Counted from the first letter of the stretch, positions 7,774 through 15,879 are shown. The stretch: 64,000 bases of DNA from an uncultured cyanobacterium (GCA_903871775.1 CAIQIA010000026.1:62001-126000), one strand, 5' to 3'. Notes: generated from the letters alone by a model not told the origin. Numbers and translations: made by a program.

Positions 7774-7983
7774 ATGAACCCGACTCTGAAAGGTGTGCTG
7801 TACGTGAGCGTCTGGGTGATGCTGTGGGGCACCGCAGCCTCCCTGGCCGATGCCGTGCTGCTCGATCGCGGCGCCTATGCGGTCGGCACCAGCGGCCAGG
7901 CCGTCACCTTCGTCTCGTACGGCATCGCCGCCGTGGTGCTGGCGGTGAAGCTCTCGGGCCGCTTCCTGCGCACGGATGCCTGA
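7774..7983 (+). CDS. Small two-segment membrane protein, hypothetical
   Basis: This 69-residue protein has two hydrophobic stretches (about residues 7-28 and 43-61) separated by a short polar loop with A-Y-A-V-G-T-S-G-Q. It is the kind of short conserved membrane protein often annotated as hypothetical in picocyanobacteria. The ATG at 7774 was preferred over an in-frame start 30 nt upstream because it places a charged residue just before the first hydrophobic segment. The following hydrolase gene begins 3 nt after its stop, suggesting co-transcription. Confidence 0.65.
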   Translation: MNPTLKGVLYVSVWVMLWGTAASLADAVLLDRGAYAVGTSGQAVTFVSYGIAAVVLAVKLSGRFLRTDA

Positions 7984-7986
7984 GCG

Positions 7987-8622
7987 ATGGGCACGGTGCT
8001 GCTGGCCCACGGGGCCGGTGCCCCCATGGACAGTCCGTTCATGGAGACGATGGCGGCGGGGCTGACCGGCCACGGCTGGCGGGTGCTGCGCTTCGAATTC
8101 CCTTACATGGCCCAGAGCCGCCGCGACGGCCGGCGGCGGCCCCCCGATCGCCTGCCGAAGCTGCTCGATGCCTTCCGCGCCGAGGTGGCGGCCTTGCAGG
8201 GCCAGGGGCCGCTGCTGATCGGCGGCAAGTCGCTGGGGGGGCGGGTGGCCACCCTGCTGGTCGACGAGCTGGCCGCCTCGGCAGCAGTCTGCGGCTGCCT
8301 CTGCCTCGGCTATCCCTTCCATCCCCCGGGCAGGCCCGACCAGCTGCGCACCGCCCACCTGGCCGCCCTCAGCACCCCCACCCTGATCCTGCAGGGCGAA
8401 CGCGACAGCTTCGGCCGCCGCGACGAGGTGGAGGGCTACGCCCTGGCAGCGGCAGTGACGGTCGAGTGGATCCCAGCGGGCGACCACAGCTTTCGCCCGT
8501 TGCGCAGCTCGGGCCGCAGCGAAGCCGACAACCTCGGCCTGGCGATCGACCGGGCCGATCGCTTCGGCCGCCGGTGCCTCTCTCCCGAGCCTTCCGGTCT
8601 CGAGGGCATCAGGCCCGGCTGA
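7987..8622 (+). CDS. Alpha/beta hydrolase, KANL3/Tex30-like
   Basis: The 211-residue protein is a compact alpha/beta hydrolase. It shows an early L-L-A-H-G-A-G-A oxyanion region, R-F-E-F-P-Y-M near residues 35-41, the nucleophile elbow G-G-K-S-L-G-G-R near 78-85, a L-I-L-Q-G-E-R-D acid segment near 136, and a late D-H-S-F histidine near 164. This set matches the KANL3/Tex30 group, whose substrates are unknown. It begins 3 nt after a small membrane protein gene and its end overlaps the convergent DUF3598 gene by 14 nt. Confidence 0.8.
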   Translation: MGTVLLAHGAGAPMDSPFMETMAAGLTGHGWRVLRFEFPYMAQSRRDGRRRPPDRLPKLLDAFRAEVAALQGQGPLLIGGKSLGGRVATLLVDELAASAAVCGCLCLGYPFHPPGRPDQLRTAHLAALSTPTLILQGERDSFGRRDEVEGYALAAAVTVEWIPAGDHSFRPLRSSGRSEADNLGLAIDRADRFGRRCLSPEPSGLEGIRPG

Positions 8623-9340
8623 GCACCTCATGGGTGGCCGAGGTCCAGGCGCCGCTGGCGTCGTAGCGGCGGATCAGCCGCTCCAGCCGATCGGGGGCCA
8701 CCAGCCAACCGGCCTCGACGCTGAACGCCTGCCGATGGCTCACCCGCTCCGGCAGGCGGCAGAAGCCCCCGTCGGGAAGCCAACGCCAGCCGGCGCTGCC
8801 CTCGTCGTCAATGGCGAAGCGGCAGTCGGCCGTGGCGGGCACCCACCAGTCGGCCGAGATCGTCGTCGCCTGCCCCTGCCAGGGGCCGCGCAGCTGCTCG
8901 GCAGTAGCAGGGGGCCGCTCATCGGCGGCGGTACCTTCCCGGTGTTCGCGGATCAGCACCAGCTCGGCCGGCACCCCCTCGCTGTCGGTGAGATGCACGA
9001 GGCGATGGCGGCGGTTGGCGATCACGAAGGCGAACTCACCGCCGAACACCGTCGCCGGCGCCACCTGCAACGACCCCTTGCAGAACGCCCCGCTCTCGAA
9101 GAACACCACCTGGCGCCCCAGGCTCCGGTACTCCTGGCTCATCGAGCGGCTGGGTTCCCCCACCGGGGCATCGGTGGGCCAGCGCTGCAGGCTGAAGGTC
9201 ACCAGCCGGTCGTCGTCGCTGGCCTCGAGGGTGAGCAACGAAGCCGTCGTGTGGCGCAGCTCGCCTGTGGGGCTGAGGCTGGCGAAGCTGCCCCGCCACG
9301 CGCCCAGGTTGCGCAGAAAATTGCGCCACTGGCCGTCCAT
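8609..9340 (-). CDS. DUF3598 family protein
   Basis: A 243-residue protein starting W-R-N-F-L-R-N-L-G-A-W-R-G-S-F shortly after its Met, the typical opening of cyanobacterial DUF3598 proteins. The sequence is rich in short beta strands and includes a second similar W-x-G-x-A block near residues 152-160, consistent with a two-part lipocalin-like barrel; the fold is inferred. No catalytic motif is visible and the role is unknown. The start at 9340 was chosen because upstream in-frame residues are Arg/Gly-rich and look non-coding. It overlaps the convergent hydrolase end by 14 nt. Confidence 0.75.
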   Translation of the reverse strand: MDGQWRNFLRNLGAWRGSFASLSPTGELRHTTASLLTLEASDDDRLVTFSLQRWPTDAPVGEPSRSMSQEYRSLGRQVVFFESGAFCKGSLQVAPATVFGGEFAFVIANRRHRLVHLTDSEGVPAELVLIREHREGTAADERPPATAEQLRGPWQGQATTISADWWVPATADCRFAIDDEGSAGWRWLPDGGFCRLPERVSHRQAFSVEAGWLVAPDRLERLIRRYDASGAWTSATHEVLSRA

Positions 9341-9366
9341 CACCGCGTCACCATCGGTTCGGGATC

Positions 9367-10776
9367 CTATCGGTGGCCGGCGTCGGCCGCGGCGCCGGCG
9401 ATCAGCGCAGCGCTGACGGCGTTGTGGCGGGCGACCACCGCCGGCAGATCGATGGTCGTGAGCTGGCCCCACTCCACGATCACCCGGCCGTGCACGACGG
9501 TGTGCACAGCGGGCTGGGGGGCGCAGAACACCACCGCCGCCACCGGATCGTGCAGGGCACCGGCGTAGGCCACGCTGCCCAGCGACAGGCTGAAGAAATC
9601 AGCGCAGCGCCCCACCGCCAGGCTGCCGATGTCATCGCGGCCCAGCACGGCGGCCCCCCCCAGGGTGGCCAGCTCAAGGGCCTGGCGGGCCGTCATCCAG
9701 GCCGCCTGGGGGGGCGTGCCCAGGGGGCTCTCGAGCCCCAGGCGCAGGCGGGCGAGCAGAAAGGCCTGGCGCACCTCGTGCAGCAGCTGGCCGCTCTCGC
9801 CGCTGGCGGCACCATCGACCCCCAGCCCCACGGGCACCCCCGCCGCCAGCAGCTCCATCACCGGCGCCAGCCCCGAGGCCAGACGCATGTTCGAGCTGGG
9901 GCAATGGGCGATGCCGGCACCGGCCCGGGCCAGCCGGCGGATGTCGTCGCCATCGAGATGCACCCCATGGGCGAACCAGACATCCGAGGCCAGCCACCCC
10001 TGGCGTTCCATGTACGCCAGGGGCCGCAGGCCATGGGTCCCGAGGGTGTAGTGCTCCTCGTCGAGGGTTTCGGCCAGGTGGGTGTGCAGCCGCACCCCCG
10101 GATGGCGGCGGGCCAGGGCGGCCGAGGCCCGCAGCAGTTCGGGGGAGACCGAAAAGGGCGAGCAGGGGGCCAGCACCAGCCGGGTGAGGGCGCCGGAACC
10201 GCCCTGGTGATGGCAGCGGATCGCCCGTTCGCTGTCGTCCAGGATCACCGCCTCGTCTTCCACCAGCCCATCGGGGGGCACACCCCCCTGGGAGCGGCCC
10301 AGGGAGATTGAGCCGCGGCCGGCGTGGAGCCGCACCCCCAGCTCCCGGGCCGCGGCGATGATCCCGTCGATGGCGCAGCCGTTGCGGAACACATACGTGT
10401 GGTCAAAGACCGTCGTGCAGCCCGCGAGGGCCAGCTCGGCGCAACCCACCTGGGTGGCCAGCCCCAGGGCCTCGGGGGTGACGGCTCCCCAGAGGGGGAA
10501 ATGGGGGGTGAGCCAGTCGAACAGGCGAGCCTCCTGGGCGCCGCTGATGTTGCGACCGAGGGTCTGGCTCAGGTGGTGGTGGGTGTTGATCAGCCCGGGC
10601 AGCACGATCTGCCCCGAGAGGTCGAGCACCGTGTCGGCCTCGGCCGGCAGCTGGTCGGCCGGGCCGATGGCCACGATCCAGCCGTCTTCGGCGAACAGCG
10701 ACGCCCGCCGCAGCTCCCGGCGGTCGGCATCCATCGTGACGATCAGCTCGGCGTCGCGGGCCAGCAGGGTGGCCAT
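9367..10776 (-). CDS. 8-oxoguanine deaminase-like amidohydrolase
   Basis: The 469-residue protein is an amidohydrolase of the cytosine deaminase/atrazine chlorohydrolase group. Metal ligands are visible: N-T-H-H-H near residues 64-68, H-T-H-L-A-E-T in the middle, a later F-A-H-G-V, and G-V-D-G-A-A with the catalytic Asp. S-P-F-S-V-S-P-E and C-P-S-S-N-M-R-L-A-S-G match, from memory, the characterised bacterial 8-oxoguanine deaminases that convert 8-oxoguanine to urate. Exact substrate choice cannot be proved here; guanine-like or triazine substrates are alternatives. An ATG 36 nt upstream (10812) is also possible, but the family starts close to the chosen Met. It is divergent from the secreted amidohydrolase gene. 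Confidence 0.85.
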   Translation of the reverse strand: MATLLARDAELIVTMDADRRELRRASLFAEDGWIVAIGPADQLPAEADTVLDLSGQIVLPGLINTHHHLSQTLGRNISGAQEARLFDWLTPHFPLWGAVTPEALGLATQVGCAELALAGCTTVFDHTYVFRNGCAIDGIIAAARELGVRLHAGRGSISLGRSQGGVPPDGLVEDEAVILDDSERAIRCHHQGGSGALTRLVLAPCSPFSVSPELLRASAALARRHPGVRLHTHLAETLDEEHYTLGTHGLRPLAYMERQGWLASDVWFAHGVHLDGDDIRRLARAGAGIAHCPSSNMRLASGLAPVMELLAAGVPVGLGVDGAASGESGQLLHEVRQAFLLARLRLGLESPLGTPPQAAWMTARQALELATLGGAAVLGRDDIGSLAVGRCADFFSLSLGSVAYAGALHDPVAAVVFCAPQPAVHTVVHGRVIVEWGQLTTIDLPAVVARHNAVSAALIAGAAADAGHR

Positions 10777-10884
10777 GGGGGTCGCAGGGGTTAGCAGGGG
10801 GGCCGCGTCCACTGTCGCGTGGCCGCCTGCTGCGGCGCTGCATACCTTTGGCGCTGATCCACTGGCGAAGAACCTGCCTTGCTC

Positions 10885-12819
10885 ATGGCCCGTCGGTTGC
10901 TCCCCCGATCCCTTGCCCGGCTGGTGGCCGTGGCGGCCGCCGTCGGCTGCGGCAGCCTGCCGGGCCGGGCCGTGTCACCGCCGGCCCCGGCGGTGGAGAC
11001 CGTCTACACCGGCGGCACGATCCTCACCATGGCCGGTGCCAGCCCCCAGACGGTCGAGGCCCTGGCCATCGGTGGGGGACGGATCCTGCATGCGGGTCCC
11101 CTCGCCACGGCCCCCCGCACGGCCACGACGCGGATGGTGAATCTGCAGGGACGGACCCTGCTGCCGGGCTTCATCGACACCCACGGCCACTTCATCTACT
11201 TCGGCAAGACCCTGCTCGATGCCGACCTCGTGGGTGCCACCTCGGTGGCCGAGATCGTCCGTCGCCTCAGGGCCCATGCCCCCACTGTCGGGGCCGGCGA
11301 CTGGATCGTGGGCTTCGGCTTCCAGGGCAGTGCCCTGCCCCGCTATCCGAGCGTGGCCGAGCTGGATGCGGTCTCGCTCGACCGGCCGGTGATGGTGGTC
11401 GACAGCTCGGGCCATGCCGGCGCCATGAATTCGGCCGCCTTCCGCGCCGCCGGCGTCACCGCCGCCACCGCCGACCCCGAGGGGGGCAAGTTCGAGCGGG
11501 GGCCCGATGGCCGCAGCCTGGCGGGCAAGGCCGAGGAGACGGCCCTGAACCTGGTGCGGGAGAAGCGCCCGCCCTTCCGCGGCCCCCGGGCCGATGCCGT
11601 CGCCACCGGGGCCGCGGCCCTCTGGGCCAGCTACGGCCAGACCACCGCGCAGGACTGCGGCATCGGCCTCGGCAGCGATGACATCGAGCTGGTGCGCAAC
11701 GCCATCGACAAGCGCCTGCTGCCCCTTGACCTGTACATCTGCGCCAAGGATTCGGTGGTCGAGACCATGGCCGCCGCCGCCGCTCGGGTGGCGGCCGACT
11801 ATGGCCCGCTGACGCCGGGTGGGGGCGGCTTCGAACGGCAGGAGGCGCTGGTGACGGCCGCCGCCGACCGTCCCGGCGACAGCAGCGGTCAGCTGCTGCA
11901 GCTGCGGCCCGACCTTGACCGCCGCTACGTCAACCGGGTGCGGCTGGGGGGCATCAAGTTCTGGCTTGACGGCTCCATCCCCACCGCCTGGATGAGCGAG
12001 CCCTACGCCGTCGACCCACCGGGCACCGAGCCGGGCTTCCGCGGCTATCAGCAGGTGCCCGATGCGGTGCTCGAGGCCGCCTTCCGCCGCTGGTGGCGGA
12101 GCCCGGTGCAGCTCAATCTGCACATGAACGGCGACGCCGCCGCCGAACAGGCCCTGCGGATCATCGAGACGGTGGTGGCCAGCCAGGGGATGGCCGACCA
12201 TCGGCCGGTGTTCATCCATGCCAGCTACCTGCGACCGGATCAGGTCCAGCGGCTGAAGGCGGTGGGCGGCGTGCCCAGCTTCCTGACCACGGGCCTGATC
12301 CCGGGTGGTGAGACGGTGGTGAAGCTCTGGGGTGCCGAACGGGCGGCCCAGGCCATGGCGGCCCACACGATGGAGCGCAATGGCATTCCGTTCACCTTCA
12401 GCCACGACGCCCCCGTCTCCCCCCAGCCCTGGGTGCTGGCCCTGGTGGATGCGGGGGTCAACCGCCGCACCCCTTCCGGGCTGGTGATCGGCCCGGACGA
12501 GCGGGTGAGCCCCTACCAGGCCCTGCGGGCCGTCACCGCCAACGCCGCCTGGCAGATCAAGGAAGAGCGGACGAAGGGCACCCTCGAGGTGGGCAAGCTC
12601 GCCGACCTGGTGATCCTCGAGCGCAACCCGCTGACGGTCGATCCGGCCACGATCAAGGACATCGCCGTGGTCGAGACCATCAAGGAGGGGCGCAGCATCT
12701 ACCGCCGGGCGGCCCACACCGCCCGGCGCCCCGTGGATCTGCTGCCCCCGGGGCGCCCGTGCCTGCACGAGCACGACCATGGCGGCGGCGGTCTGCAGGT
12801 GGTGGGGGCGAACCGTTGA
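10885..12819 (+). CDS. Exported amidohydrolase, YtcJ-like
   Basis: The 644-residue protein starts with a basic, hydrophobic leader of about 30 residues containing A-V-G-C-G, so it is exported and could be a lipoprotein, although the lipobox is imperfect. The rest is a YtcJ-type amidohydrolase (amidohydrolase 3): G-F-I-D-T-H-G-H near residue 95, V-D-S-S-G-H, D-C-G-I-G, K-F-W-L-D-G-S, L-H-M-N-G-D and F-S-H-D-A-P-V. Substrates of the group are mostly unknown. The C-terminus ends in a short His-rich tail (C-L-H-E-H-D-H) that is not part of the domain. The ATG follows an in-frame TTG by 6 nt. Its stop overlaps the start of the SDR gene as TTGA. Confidence 0.85.
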   Translation: MARRLLPRSLARLVAVAAAVGCGSLPGRAVSPPAPAVETVYTGGTILTMAGASPQTVEALAIGGGRILHAGPLATAPRTATTRMVNLQGRTLLPGFIDTHGHFIYFGKTLLDADLVGATSVAEIVRRLRAHAPTVGAGDWIVGFGFQGSALPRYPSVAELDAVSLDRPVMVVDSSGHAGAMNSAAFRAAGVTAATADPEGGKFERGPDGRSLAGKAEETALNLVREKRPPFRGPRADAVATGAAALWASYGQTTAQDCGIGLGSDDIELVRNAIDKRLLPLDLYICAKDSVVETMAAAAARVAADYGPLTPGGGGFERQEALVTAAADRPGDSSGQLLQLRPDLDRRYVNRVRLGGIKFWLDGSIPTAWMSEPYAVDPPGTEPGFRGYQQVPDAVLEAAFRRWWRSPVQLNLHMNGDAAAEQALRIIETVVASQGMADHRPVFIHASYLRPDQVQRLKAVGGVPSFLTTGLIPGGETVVKLWGAERAAQAMAAHTMERNGIPFTFSHDAPVSPQPWVLALVDAGVNRRTPSGLVIGPDERVSPYQALRAVTANAAWQIKEERTKGTLEVGKLADLVILERNPLTVDPATIKDIAVVETIKEGRSIYRRAAHTARRPVDLLPPGRPCLHEHDHGGGGLQVVGANR

Positions 12820-13628
12820 GCCAGCAGAGCGTTCTGGTCACCGGTGCCTCCAGCGGGATCGGTGCCGCCAGCGTGCGGCGGCTGCTGCAGGGCGGCTGGC
12901 GGGTGTTCGCCGCCGCCCGGCGCCTCGAGGCCATGGCTCCCCTGGCGGCCGCGGGCGCCGAGGTGCTGCCCCTCGACATCCGTGCTGCCGACTCCCGCCA
13001 GGCCCTGGCCGCGACCATCGCTGAGCGGGTCGGCGCCCTTGATGGCCTGGTGAACAACGCCGGCTTCGGCGAGGTGGGGCCGCTGGAGACGATGGAGCTG
13101 GAGCGGGCCCGGGCGATCTTCGAGGTCAACGTCTTCGGCCTGATGGGCCTCACCCAGCTGCTGCTGCCCGCCATGCGCGAACGCGGCCGCGGGCGGCTGG
13201 TGCAGGTGTCATCGATCGCCGGCCAGTGGGTCACCCCGGGGTCGGGCTGGTACGGCGCCAGCAAGTTCGCCCTCGAAGCCCTCAGCGACGGCCTGCGGCT
13301 GGAGCTGGCGGCCTTCGGCCTGCAGGTGGTGGTGGTGGAGCCGGGCCTGATCGCCACCGATTTCGCCACAGTGGCGGCCCCGTCGATCGAACGGGCCCGG
13401 GCCTGCCCGGTCTACGGCGCCATGATGCAGCGCGTGCGCCAGGGCTGGGATGCGGTCTACCGCGGAGCTTCCCCGCCCGAGGTGGTGGCCAGCGCGATCG
13501 AGCGGGCCCTGACGGCGGCCGCGCCACCGGAGCGGATCCTCTGCGGCCACCGGGCCGGATCGGTGATCGCCCGGCGGTGGCTGCCGACCCGGCTGTGGGA
13601 CCGGATCATCCGCAGCCAGATGACCTGA
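12816..13628 (+). CDS. Short-chain dehydrogenase/reductase (SDR)
   Basis: The 270-residue protein is a classical SDR: the nucleotide-binding T-G-A-S-S-G-I-G is near residues 9-16, N-N-A-G near 80, the catalytic S-S-I-A about 130 and Y-G-A-S-K near 146-150. It probably oxidises or reduces a small alcohol or ketone with NAD(P). The TTG start is chosen because it overlaps the upstream stop (TTGA) and the Rossmann strand begins a few residues later; longer starts would run into the upstream coding sequence. The context suggests it works on the same compound as the exported amidohydrolase or is simply co-transcribed. Confidence 0.8.
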   Translation: MSQQSVLVTGASSGIGAASVRRLLQGGWRVFAAARRLEAMAPLAAAGAEVLPLDIRAADSRQALAATIAERVGALDGLVNNAGFGEVGPLETMELERARAIFEVNVFGLMGLTQLLLPAMRERGRGRLVQVSSIAGQWVTPGSGWYGASKFALEALSDGLRLELAAFGLQVVVVEPGLIATDFATVAAPSIERARACPVYGAMMQRVRQGWDAVYRGASPPEVVASAIERALTAAAPPERILCGHRAGSVIARRWLPTRLWDRIIRSQMT

Positions 13629-14110
13629 GGGCGCAGCCGCCGGACCGCGTCCGTGAAGCGCCCTTCATGTACACAGATCTCGGGCGGTGAAGACTGATGG
13701 CGACGGGGGCCCGGGCCGTTGCCAGGGACAGGGGGCGATGCAATCGTTGGATCAACGGGATTCGGAGGCTCCATCGATGGAAGACACCCCCCCTCAGCAC
13801 CAGCCAGGAGCGCGCTGACGATCCGGCCCCTGCTCCAACAGTCTGTTCCGAGATCTGGTTTCCAGGCCGCCACGGCCGACCCCGATGCGCCGTTCCAGGT
13901 GCCCCCGGGCTGACGGAAACCCCACTGGATCGCAAGGCCCCAGGTGCCTGCGCCAGCAGCTCCGCCCCACAACCGATCGCCAACGGTCACGCAGCGCCGT
14001 GACCTTTCACCATCCACTCCACCGCACGGGTCCCTCGGAGCACCCGTGCGGCCCCTTCAGCGCCCCGGGGCCCACCCCGGGGCCCACCCCGGGGCGCTGT
14101 GCTGTGCGAA
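13629..14110. other. 482-bp intergenic region without a convincing gene
   Basis: No reading frame here shows a recognisable family, a consistent start or coding-like composition; the frames that stay open are Arg/Pro/Ser-rich and differ in nothing from antisense noise in this GC-rich genome. The SDR gene ends at its left edge and the minus-strand ABC ATPase gene ends at its right edge. A strong palindrome lies at 14058-14099, 11 nt from the ATPase stop. Confidence 0.6.
14058..14099. terminator. Nested GC-rich palindrome, possible bidirectional terminator
   Basis: Perfect 13-bp arms (14058-14070 and 14087-14099) enclose a 16-nt centre that itself contains the 8-bp palindrome CCCCGGGG, so the block holds three copies of CCCCGGGG. 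It is placed 11 nt past the stop of the minus-strand ABC ATPase gene and 429 nt past the SDR stop. No T-run follows on either strand, so factor-independent termination is uncertain. Confidence 0.5.
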
Positions 14111-14935
14111 TCAGGCCGGCAGCACCTGCCGGTAACCGCCGGCCTCCACCACCCGCAGGGGGGTGTCGAACAGGGCACTGAGGGGCCCGTCGCGCAGCAC
14201 CTCGCCGGGGGGACCGACCGTCGCCACCTCGCCCTGGCGCAGCAGCACACAGCAGCGGATCTCGGGCACCACCGCTTCGATCTGATGGGTCACCAGCAGC
14301 AACGTGGTGCCCGCCGCCGCCGAGCGCCGCAGCTGGTCGAGCAGCTGATGGCGGGCCCGCAGGTCAAGCCCGTTGAGCGGTTCATCGAGCACCAGCACCT
14401 CCGGGCGCCGCACAAGGGCGCGGGCCAGCAGCACCCGTCGCCGCTGGCCGTCGGAGAGCTGGCCGCAACGCCGATCCGCCAGCGCCTCCAGGCCGTGGTC
14501 CGCCAGCACCTCGGCGACGCGGTCGGCCTGGTCGGGGCTGAGCCGGTGGTCGCGCCCCAGGCCCACCGAACCGAACCAGCCCGATCCAACCACCTCCTGC
14601 ACCGGCAGGGCGGGATGGAAGCGCTGCTCAAGGGCCGGCGACACCAGCCCGAGGCGACGCTGCAGCGCCCTGAGCACGATGCGCTCCTGCCCGAAGAGGC
14701 GCAGGTGGGAGCCCGGACGCACCACGGGATGAATCTCGCGGCTGATCAATCGCAGCAGGGTGCTCTTGCCGGCCCCGTTGGGCCCGAGCACCACGGCATG
14801 GTGGCCGTGGGCAAGGGTGAGGGTCAGGTTGCCAAAGACCCGCCGGTCGCCGAGCCAGGCCTCGACGGCCTGCAGGTCAAGCCAGGGAGGCGGAACCGGC
14901 ATCGGCTCCGGGGATTGCAGAGAACCTTCGGACAT
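14111..14935 (-). CDS. Orphan ABC transporter ATP-binding protein
   Basis: The 274-residue protein has a full ABC cassette: Walker A G-P-N-G-A-G-K-S-T at residues 51-59, the signature L-S-D-G-Q-R-R-R, Walker B V-L-V-L-D-E-P and the switch histidine in V-T-H-Q. No permease or binding protein lies next to it, so the transported substrate is not indicated; the domain resembles the ModF/metal-type cytosolic cassettes. The ATG at 14935 is preferred to one 21 nt upstream. The gene is divergent from a 61-residue protein, with 55 nt between. Confidence 0.8.
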   Translation of the reverse strand: MSEGSLQSPEPMPVPPPWLDLQAVEAWLGDRRVFGNLTLTLAHGHHAVVLGPNGAGKSTLLRLISREIHPVVRPGSHLRLFGQERIVLRALQRRLGLVSPALEQRFHPALPVQEVVGSGWFGSVGLGRDHRLSPDQADRVAEVLADHGLEALADRRCGQLSDGQRRRVLLARALVRRPEVLVLDEPLNGLDLRARHQLLDQLRRSAAAGTTLLLVTHQIEAVVPEIRCCVLLRQGEVATVGPPGEVLRDGPLSALFDTPLRVVEAGGYRQVLPA

Positions 14936-14990
14936 CCACCCACCACCAACCGTCAAGGCTTCTTAGCGTTTCTTCAACAGTCCGACGTCC

Positions 14991-15176
14991 ATGGCCTCCG
15001 ACCTCTCCCTCAGCCGCCAGTTCGCCCTCGAGGCCCAGACCCGCGCCATCGATGCCTGCAACGACATCGACGAACTGCGGCGCATGACGAAGTCGCTGCT
15101 GGCCGCCTGGCACATGCAATCGGAATTCAGCCGCCGCTGGGGCGCCGAAGCCCTGGGGCTGCCCCCGGTCAGCTGA
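14991..15176 (+). CDS. Small helical protein, 61 residues, hypothetical
   Basis: A short all-helical, soluble protein: S-R-Q-F-A-L-E-A-Q near residues 8-16, a middle D-E-L-R-R-M-T-K-S-L-L and a C-terminal W-H-M-Q-S-E-F-S-R-R-W-G. The length and layout (L-x-x-[QR]-F-x-L opening, two helices, a late R-x-W-G) loosely recall NblA phycobilisome-degradation adaptors, but the match is weak and was made by eye. It has its own short divergent promoter region (55 nt shared with the ABC ATPase gene). Confidence 0.65.
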   Translation: MASDLSLSRQFALEAQTRAIDACNDIDELRRMTKSLLAAWHMQSEFSRRWGAEALGLPPVS

Positions 15177-15191
15177 ACGGCAGCCGGAGCC

Positions 15192-15428
15192 TCAGGGCTT
15201 GACCGCTCTGGCCCCCTGGCAGCGGGCGTTCTTCTGGATGCCCGGCTCGTTGTTGGACCGGCAGATGTACTGAACCTTGCTGCCATTGGTCACCTTCTGC
15301 CAGTAGAGGCCACCGGGGGATGCCGGTCCGTCGGTGACGTTGCCGGCCCGCACGGGCAGGGTCGACACCATCAGCGCCGGGGCGAGCAGGGCAGGGATCA
15401 GCAGGGCGGTGGGGAGAATCCGGGGCAT
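15192..15428 (-). CDS. Small secreted protein, hypothetical
   Basis: The 78-residue protein begins with a basic residue and a long hydrophobic leader ending near V-R-A, a good Sec signal peptide with cleavage expected around residue 28. The mature part of about 50 residues has two cysteines (Y-I-C-R and A-R-C-Q) that could form a disulfide, and the segment G-L-Y-W-Q-K-V-T. I do not recognise the family. The start at 15428 places the leader right after Met; a longer frame upstream is Pro/Ala-rich and unlikely. Confidence 0.65.
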   Translation of the reverse strand: MPRILPTALLIPALLAPALMVSTLPVRAGNVTDGPASPGGLYWQKVTNGSKVQYICRSNNEPGIQKNARCQGARAVKP

Positions 15429-15595
15429 GGGCCTGGCTGGAGGTGACTTCCAGGATGGCGCCGGTGCCGTTGACGCCGCCACTGGACCCTGCTAGTACTG
15501 ATGTACTGGCAGCACCTCGATGGCCGTCGCCTCCCCCTACGCGATCTTCCGCGCCTCCGATCTGGGCTGGTGGGCGGAGGGTTCCGGTCCCTCTG

Positions 15596-15730
15596 TCTCC
15601 CCACGCGCTATCTCCCCGCGCACCTTTTCCCCGCGCACCGTCTCTGCACGAACGATCTCAGCGCGCACCGTCTCTTCTCGCACCGGTTCTCAGCCCTCGG
15701 TTTCTCCGGTCGCTCGTTCTCTGCCCGCAG
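15596..15730. repeat. Nine degenerate 15-bp tandem repeats
   Basis: Consecutive 15-bp units start at 15596, 15611, 15626, 15641, 15656, 15671, 15686, 15701 and 15716. Most begin [TG]TCTC or TTTCC and the first six end with a CGCGCACC-like core; the last three are more diverged. A 15-bp period encodes five-residue repeats in all three plus-strand frames, for example S-P-R-T-[FV] in one and L-[SF]-x-H-R in another. The phase of Ala and Leu does not fit the classic pentapeptide A-[DN]-L-x-x pattern. Confidence 0.8.
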
Positions 15731-15839
15731 GTCCAACGGGGGCAGCCCCCAATAGATCGGACCCTCTGGTGGACACCAATCCCGGAATGGGTGCTGCCCC
15801 TGGAGCAAGACCCCGTCCGACCAAGCGAGGGCCATTGCC

Positions 15840-15879
15840 CCCCCTGCAGGGGGATCTGCCTCCCCTGCAAGGGGATCTG
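15840..15879. repeat. Twin GC-rich palindromes downstream of the exporter operon
   Basis: A perfect 14-bp palindrome with core TGCA (15840-15853) is followed by a near copy with one extra base (15862-15874); both are followed by GATCTG, so the unit of about 18 nt is present twice. They lie 32-70 nt past the stop of the minus-strand ABC-2 permease gene and may act as a terminator or an RNA-stabilising hairpin pair. There is no clear T-run. Confidence 0.5.

Noticed and set aside
13697-14002. Short frames within the 13629-14110 gap, on both strands
   Set aside because: Their composition matches antisense noise, they lack a recognisable motif and their starts do not agree with neighbouring genes.
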